Shown: piece by piece, positions 62,301-64,000 of the stretch
How the letters are laid out: every line of letters starts with the position of its first letter
Position numbering within the stretch: position 1 is the first letter of the stretch
Assembly: GCA_911728435.2 (NCBI GenBank)
Contig: OU452210.1
Coordinates: forward strand, 6,510,001-6,574,000
Direction: 5' to 3'
Source of the DNA: Apoderus coryli
Lineage: Eukaryota; Arthropoda; Insecta; Coleoptera; Attelabidae
Length of the DNA stretch: 64,000 bases
The notes under the pieces: generated by a model
What the model saw: only the letters and a program-made list of their open reading frames with translations
The model's database searches: none
What the model was told of the DNA's origin: nothing
Translations under genes and position numbers: made by a program

Positions 62301-62971
62301 CCACTGACTTCACAATACCTTCGATATCAAACACATCTTTGCTGGGCAGATCATTGTTGGAATGCTGGTCTTCCTCTTTTTTTAAAGCTAGCGCAATATT
62401 CGCTCGTTTTTTCTCTTTCATTCTTCCACTCTTGGATAATGAAAACTTTCGGTTTAACACTGGTATATCAAACATTTCATCCTCTGTATCTTCTTTACTA
62501 TTAGTCTTCTGGGATATTTCTTGCTTAGAATTTTCACCATTTTTCACAATATTTTGTTTGTGTTTTTTAATTTTATTGGTACCAAAGAGATTTGAAAAGA
62601 AATTCGACATATTTGTGATGAAAATAAGTTAATGAACTAATTACACTAGACTAGTTTTTCGAGCGTTTTCCTAAAACTGCTGTTGTTTAGTCCATATCAA
62701 TTTTTTCGACAATTGTGTCGTATAAGATCGTAATGATAACATAACTGTTTATATTATGTGTTTTTGATAAGATAAGGTATAATTTTATGCACTTACCTAA
62801 AAAAAATCACTATTGTTTTTGCCTCATTTTTTACATTTCTCGTAATAATTATTATAAATAATCTATTGTTTGACCAATTTTTTTGTAGTACACGATATTA
62901 CCGGAAGCTGTGAGTTTTTGGGAAAAAACATTATTTGTAAGGCGAACGCAAAATGTTATACGTTTAACAAG
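35380..62971 (+). CDS. LMLN: Leishmanolysin-like metallopeptidase (invadolysin), N-terminal exons
   Basis: Four coding exons join in frame: 35380-35520, 55993-56090, 60123-60153 and 62889-62971. The rest lies beyond the window. Exon 1 encodes a secretion signal (hydrophobic [11 protein letters not shown]) followed by [10 protein letters not shown]. Exon 2 gives [20 protein letters not shown] and HYDQSVYR. Exon 3 gives [10 protein letters not shown]. Exon 4 gives [20 protein letters not shown] and VIRLTR. These match in order the propeptide and start of the M8 metallopeptidase in animal leishmanolysin-like proteins, zinc proteases linked to cell migration and mitosis. The HExxH site is not yet reached. 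ATG 35398 is an alternative start. Intron 1 is 20.5 kb and full of transposons; intron 3 carries an antisense PRR15-like gene. Confidence 0.88.
35521..36743. other. Leishmanolysin-like intron 1, first part
   Basis: No coding sequence or named element is seen. Short open frames here have no recognisable family features. Confidence 0.4.
36744..36910. mobile_element. Short hairpin element
   Basis: AAATTCGAGTTTGAAAATTT at the left and its complement at the right, continuing through AGGACAAAACTGGTCCT, form inverted arms of about 43 bp separated by about 80 bp. No target duplication is clear. Confidence 0.6.
37229..38440 (-). mobile_element. 5'-truncated LINE, reverse-transcriptase end
   Basis: On the minus strand a long frame (38427-37567) covers the reverse-transcriptase core: [20 protein letters not shown], catalytic [42 protein letters not shown], then a thumb-like [17 protein letters not shown]. 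After one frame change the reading continues to about 37435 with [16 protein letters not shown] sequence. The 3' end is a short (ATT)n tail on the minus strand at about 37229-37250. This is the best preserved LINE here, of jockey/CR1-like type. Everything upstream of the RT mid-domain is missing, as expected for aborted target-primed insertion. Confidence 0.85.
38441..41631. other. Intron sequence with solo transposon ends and one foldback
   Basis: I see no gene. Several lone ACACCCTGTAT/ATACAGGG termini (about 39800, 39905, 40402, 40640) are likely decayed small elements. Short direct repeats of TGACCRCA occur at 38487-38580, and a hairpin element at 39315-39434 is listed separately. Confidence 0.4.
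39315..39434. mobile_element. 120-bp foldback element
   Basis: AGTATAGTGTGAAACTCACA at the left end and its imperfect complement at the right form arms of about 55 bp with small bulges. The arms include TCCTACTCGTATGATTTGC and surround the short centre CTCGCCTGCGGC. It looks like a MITE or a decayed palindrome. Confidence 0.55.
41632..42000 (-). pseudogene. Mariner 3' end with terminal repeat
   Basis: The terminus CGAGGGTGGTTTGATAAGTC (41632, preceded by TA) is a classical mariner end. Inward on the minus strand is the transposase C-terminal part: [13 protein letters not shown] (second catalytic Asp), [20 protein letters not shown] (third catalytic Asp), [14 protein letters not shown] and YFEGL. 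The 97-codon frame is still open, so this half is fairly young. The 5' half and other terminus are missing beyond about 42000. Confidence 0.8.
42590..43590 (+). mobile_element. LINE 3' fragment
   Basis: A frame at 42795-43349, preceded in another frame by [17 protein letters not shown] (about 42735), encodes [39 protein letters not shown] and a C-terminal domain ending [15 protein letters not shown]. This is the post-catalytic end of a jockey/CR1-like LINE ORF2. A short 3' untranslated part ends near AATAAAAATTGC (about 43577). 5' truncated. Confidence 0.8.
44140..44205 (-). pseudogene. Tiny LINE reverse-transcriptase fragment
   Basis: The minus strand encodes [13 protein letters not shown], the first RT motif block of LINEs. 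Nothing else of the element is recognisable. Confidence 0.4.
44270..44960 (-). pseudogene. Decayed mariner transposase
   Basis: From high to low coordinate the minus strand shows [30 protein letters not shown] sequence, [51 protein letters not shown] and WLVGK. The order is that of a full mariner transposase from helix-turn-helix to the third catalytic Asp. The first catalytic Asp of 'D-E-T-W' is changed and the frame shifts several times. A degraded terminus, CAAGGGTGGCC, lies at 44270 next to TA. Confidence 0.75.
45280..45620 (+). pseudogene. THAP zinc-finger gene fragment
   Basis: An ATG at 45280 opens [30 protein letters not shown] (30 codons) and ends at a good donor (GTACGT at 45371). 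After a short gap, [19 protein letters not shown] (about 45505-45562) and, one frame off, [12 protein letters not shown] follow. C-x4-C, a C/S-L-H-F block and an A-V/I-P-S-L ending are the layout of a THAP DNA-binding domain. The C of 'C-S-x-H-F' appears as Ser, and a frameshift interrupts the end. It is either a decayed retro- or transposon-borne THAP copy or part of a gene with unrecognised splicing. It lies directly beside the DD41D element. Confidence 0.5.
45640..46000 (+). repeat. Left terminal inverted repeat of the DD41D element
   Basis: About 360 bp, near identical in inverted form to 47366-47726. It contains the perfect stem-loop ACCCCC-TAGC-GGGGGT at 45771-45786. Confidence 0.9.
46209..47282 (+). 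CDS. DD41D transposase, 357 aa
   Basis: This is the cut-and-paste transposase of the surrounding element, acting on its terminal repeats in the nucleus. The N-terminal half holds two helix-turn-helix regions (residues about 1-60, beginning [18 protein letters not shown], and about 85-112, [20 protein letters not shown]). Catalytic residues are Asp155 in CFSDE, Asp250 in [11 protein letters not shown] and Asp292 in [13 protein letters not shown]. There are 41 residues between the second and third Asp, hence DD41D. The C-terminal region contains SIEDLRQRI and RFEQNL. The frame opens 13 codons earlier (46170), but the ATG at 46209 is preferred because it starts at the conserved N-terminus. No stops or frameshifts. 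Confidence 0.9.
   Translation: MIYSILERVEIVKLYFQNNSSARLTARLFNERHPDKNVNDVYVGKLVKKFVDTGSVCNVKHQPQKPIRNEAVEVAVLGHVEMDHSQSTRQLAEASGVSRSSIIRILKAYKFHPYKIKLVQELNEDDPDRRLQFCEAMSQRLIEDPQLLFNICFSDECTFYLNGAVNRHNCRYWDDSNPHLFREVHTQYPQKINVWCGILGNHIIGPLFIPGNLIGEVYLNMLEDTIDPLITQIIEDDQNHTADRLYFQQDGAPPHYVAPVRQFLDDRFPGRWIGRRGPIEWPARSPDLSPLDFFLWGHLKNKCFATKPESIEDLRQRITEECRNITPDMLQNVRNRFEQNLYYCMESNGSHFQHLLM
47366..47726 (-). repeat. Right terminal inverted repeat of the DD41D element
   Basis: Inverted counterpart of 45640-46000, with the same stem-loop at 47578-47593. Confidence 0.9.
47930..48000 (+). mobile_element. LINE 3' tail
   Basis: TGTAATTGGGATATCCC, AATAAAG (47982) and (ATT)n at the end are the terminal signature of a jockey/CR1-like LINE. 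The same arrangement recurs at 52840-52910. Coding sequence upstream is not recognisable. Confidence 0.45.
48001..49712. other. Intron sequence without recognised gene
   Basis: Mostly closed AT-rich sequence. A 67-codon minus-strand frame at 49647-49444 looks coding-like but is unrecognised. A lone CAGTGTGTCC terminus occurs at 49324. Confidence 0.4.
49718..49880 (-). repeat. Copia 3' LTR
   Basis: 163 bp. It appears identical to the other LTR apart from a 20-bp internal block present only in the 52515-52697 copy. Confidence 0.9.
49897..52382 (-). pseudogene. Copia gag-pol polyprotein, internally deleted and frameshifted
   Basis: The gag frame runs 52382-51432 with a zinc knuckle of C-x2-C-x4-H-x4-C form ([14 protein letters not shown]) and ends in the protease active site [12 protein letters not shown] one-base frameshift near 51450 follows. 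Frame 51409-50579 holds the integrase: zinc-binding H-H-C-C (WHRKMGHLN and CEICIQGKF) and acidic residues in [16 protein letters not shown] and [11 protein letters not shown] second frameshift comes near 50610. Frame 50518-50021 gives the integrase C-terminal domain ([12 protein letters not shown]). Near 50095 the sequence passes directly to [11 protein letters not shown] and [11 protein letters not shown], the end of RNase H. The reverse transcriptase is absent. Confidence 0.9.
52515..52697 (-). repeat. Copia 5' LTR
   Basis: 183 bp. The additional 20 bp arise from a local duplication of GACAATCTATT. Confidence 0.9.
52840..52910 (+). mobile_element. LINE 3' tail
   Basis: CCTGTAATTGGG, AATAAAGG (52888) and (ATT)n match the tail at 47930-48000, so the two pieces come from one LINE family. 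Confidence 0.45.
53236..53940 (+). pseudogene. Decayed mariner transposase, nearly full span
   Basis: Blocks occur in order: [47 protein letters not shown] (first catalytic Asp), [18 protein letters not shown] sequence at about 53640-53680 (second Asp), [13 protein letters not shown] sequence, and [10 protein letters not shown] or [12 protein letters not shown] at the end. Several frameshifts and stops make it inactive. No clear termini were found. Confidence 0.75.
54423..54464. repeat. Perfect 19-bp hairpin
   Basis: CGCTTCAACAAATTGAGCT at 54423-54441 and its exact complement at 54446-54464 are separated by four bases. It lies in a region (54280-54560) of dispersed-repeat character. Confidence 0.8.
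54465..55992. other. Intron sequence with a LINE tail
   Basis: No gene is seen. At 55606-55642 GGAAATAAATTATTATTATT looks like the 3' tail of another LINE piece in plus orientation. The rest is unremarkable. Confidence 0.4.
56752..57066. mobile_element. Hairpin MITE flanked by TTAA
   Basis: Arms of about 145 bp (from 56752 and ending at 57066) are near-perfect inverted repeats. They contain GTTTGATCAGACTCCA, GCGTGCATGATTGTGCACTT and CTATATAAACCTC, around a short AT-rich centre. TTAA stands at 56748-56751 and 57067-57070, the target expected for piggyBac-type mobilisation. Non-coding. Confidence 0.75.
57071..58179. other. Intron sequence without recognised gene
   Basis: No gene or named element is recognised. 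Confidence 0.4.
58180..59000. mobile_element. MITE of 821 bp with about 90-bp inverted ends
   Basis: The left end (CAGAGTGATTCAAAAGTTAC, then TATTATATGCAAAACATGGC) and the right end are inverted repeats nearly identical for about 90 bp. They reach AATAATTTAAACTCT at about 58269 and its complement from about 58914. TA flanks both sides. A smaller inverted pair, ATACAGGGTG and CACCCTGTAT, lies inside at 58773-58839, possibly a nested element. No transposase. Confidence 0.75.
59470..59690 (+). pseudogene. Mariner 3' fragment
   Basis: [16 protein letters not shown] corresponds to the '[11 protein letters not shown]' block of mariner transposases. Weak matches follow to a K-C-I-type C-terminus near 59635. 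Heavily decayed. Confidence 0.5.
60370..61690 (-). pseudogene. Decayed DD41D transposon, interrupted
   Basis: Minus-strand pieces match the intact element at 45640-47726. [20 protein letters not shown] and a degraded SENEPDRK block lie at 61690-61430. [19 protein letters not shown] and SIEDLRQ with [14 protein letters not shown] lie at about 60790-60590. Terminal-repeat sequence with CCGACACGTCGATTTGGC and GGACACATTTTAA lies at 60385-60460. The middle is occupied by unrelated sequence (about 60800-61420). Frameshifts throughout. Confidence 0.75.
60900..61330 (-). mobile_element. Possible Penelope-like element tail
   Basis: This block interrupts the decayed DD41D copy. On the minus strand it contains AAGGCACAAACTTTCGTGTC followed by GAAACGTC (61168-61140), a pattern like the hammerhead-bearing terminal repeats of Penelope-like retroelements. 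A long minus frame (61310-60981) is not a recognisable protein. Family assignment is tentative. Confidence 0.35.
61331..62274. other. Intron 3 sequence
   Basis: Apart from the DD41D fragment to 61690, I see only AT-rich sequence, which would include the 3' untranslated region of the PRR15-like gene. Confidence 0.35.
62275..62610 (-). CDS. PRR15-like small basic protein, nested antisense gene
   Basis: A single uninterrupted frame encodes 111 residues, starting [16 protein letters not shown] and ending SSHSIQQ. The middle block [20 protein letters not shown] resembles the conserved core of vertebrate PRR15/PRR15L ('R-R-N-L-K-I-S-R-S-G-R-F-K-E-K-R-K'). The remainder is acidic or polar and probably disordered. 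The similarity to PRR15 is from memory of that motif and rests on about 20 residues. Function is unknown; PRR15 is nuclear and linked to differentiation. The gene is intronless, lies wholly within intron 3 of the leishmanolysin-like gene and is transcribed oppositely. Confidence 0.6.
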   Translation of the reverse strand: MSNFFSNLFGTNKIKKHKQNIVKNGENSKQEISQKTNSKEDTEDEMFDIPVLNRKFSLSKSGRMKEKKRANIALALKKEEDQHSNNDLPSKDVFDIEGIVKSVESSHSIQQ

Positions 62972-64000
62972 GTAAGTAAAGTTATGCTTTCTTTCAGTAA
63001 TATAATTTCTTAATATGGTTTTATAAGAAGGTTAATTATTTCTTCAGTATTTAGTTGACGTCCATTATAGTCTATAATTATAGTTTTCCTAGTTGTTTTT
63101 AAAATTAAATTTCACTCTTCCGAATGAAACGTATACATGTTTTGACCATATTTCTTCCGATATCATCTGATTGGCATGTGCTTGAAATTAATTGATAATG
63201 AAATTAGCTAACCTTTATTGATGACATTGACCCAAAATTAAAGGAACTATAGACTAAAGTACTTAGTTTTTATTTGCTATTTAAAAATAATCCAATAAGT
63301 GCCTGTGAATTAATCAGAAAAACTATATTATACACTGTGTAACAATTTTATTTAATGGACAAATCGTTTATATCAGAGGAGTGATACCTACATGTTTTTA
63401 TTTCAAAATTTATTTGATCAAAAATAATAACATTGAATTAACTGTCAAAATTGTATTTTTTGCAAAGGCTAGTATTTCTATAATTTTATTTGATATTAAA
63501 AATATTTGTTATATAAAAATAGTTTATCTCGTATGAGTATCTTCATTCCGAAGGTTCGTAGTTTTCCCAAATATCTTACTGTTTATCTTAAGTTGACCTT
63601 AAATTATATATCTACACGTAGAATATTTACCAAACCCAGTTCACTTAGATTTCCCACTAGTCTTTGATATATTGTAGATGTCTCCTCGATCAACTTTTAA
63701 ATGACTTAATTAAATTCTACAAAGTCCAGATAATACAAACTAATATCTATGTTGGACAAATAGGCTGGGCCCATAACTTACCAAGAAAGATTACGTGCTC
63801 AAATTATAAAATACAATAAAATTAAAATAATTTGATTTTACCTATACACACGGCAGCAGGGCCTCAGTCTAATTCCGTAGAATCACACCGATGCATGGGT
63901 GGCCAGACACTGACGAATTCGTTGCGCTGCCTTTAAGCATTTAACTTACTTTTGCAATATTTAAAGAATACTATTTTCTTCGAAAACTTATGTGGCGTAA
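62972..64000. other. Leishmanolysin-like intron 4, incomplete
   Basis: The donor GTAAGT at 62972 opens an intron. I find no acceptor followed by a sequence resembling the next expected exon (the cysteine-rich start of the M8 domain) before the window ends. Confidence 0.5.

Overview
The window is AT-rich eukaryotic DNA with GT-AG introns, AATAAA signals and dense insect-type transposable elements (mariner, Tc1-like, copia, LINE, Penelope-like and many small inverted-repeat elements). Protein similarity of the host genes and the element spectrum point to an insect, plausibly a beetle. The order is inference.

Host genes. At 1-4198 (+) lie the seven last exons of CAND1, the cullin exchange factor. 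Convergent to it at 4484-7618 (-) is a four-exon retinol-dehydrogenase-like short-chain dehydrogenase (315 aa). After a 14-kb element-rich gap, 21681-29359 (+) encodes a Rab32/lightoid GTPase with a long N-terminal extension (five exons, 362 aa). At 32121-33315 (-) is a complete three-exon single-PDZ protein of the TAX1BP3/TIP-1 family (115 aa). From 35380 to beyond the window (+) run the first four coding exons of a leishmanolysin-like metallopeptidase (invadolysin). Its first intron is about 20.5 kb, and its third intron carries an antisense single-exon gene resembling PRR15 (62275-62610).

Mobile DNA. The most striking object is a 4.66-kb foldback element (8141-12795). It has inverted arms of about 0.7 kb, a 13-bp direct flanking repeat, and a 164-bp tandem satellite expanded to about 21 units on one arm only, arranged largely in a four-monomer (656-bp) higher-order repeat. 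A 16-bp motif near its terminus recurs inside the satellite monomers. The leishmanolysin intron holds an intact Tc1/mariner-superfamily transposon (45640-47726) with about 360-bp terminal inverted repeats and a D-D-41-D transposase. It also holds a copia element lacking its reverse transcriptase (49718-52697), several LINE 3' pieces and three mariner fossils. A decayed relative of the DD41D element, apparently interrupted by a Penelope-like tail with degenerate hammerhead-like motifs, lies in intron 3.

No rRNA, tRNA or CRISPR array was recognised. The host genes look like unrelated housekeeping genes, not a functional cluster. The unusual biology here is in the repeats.
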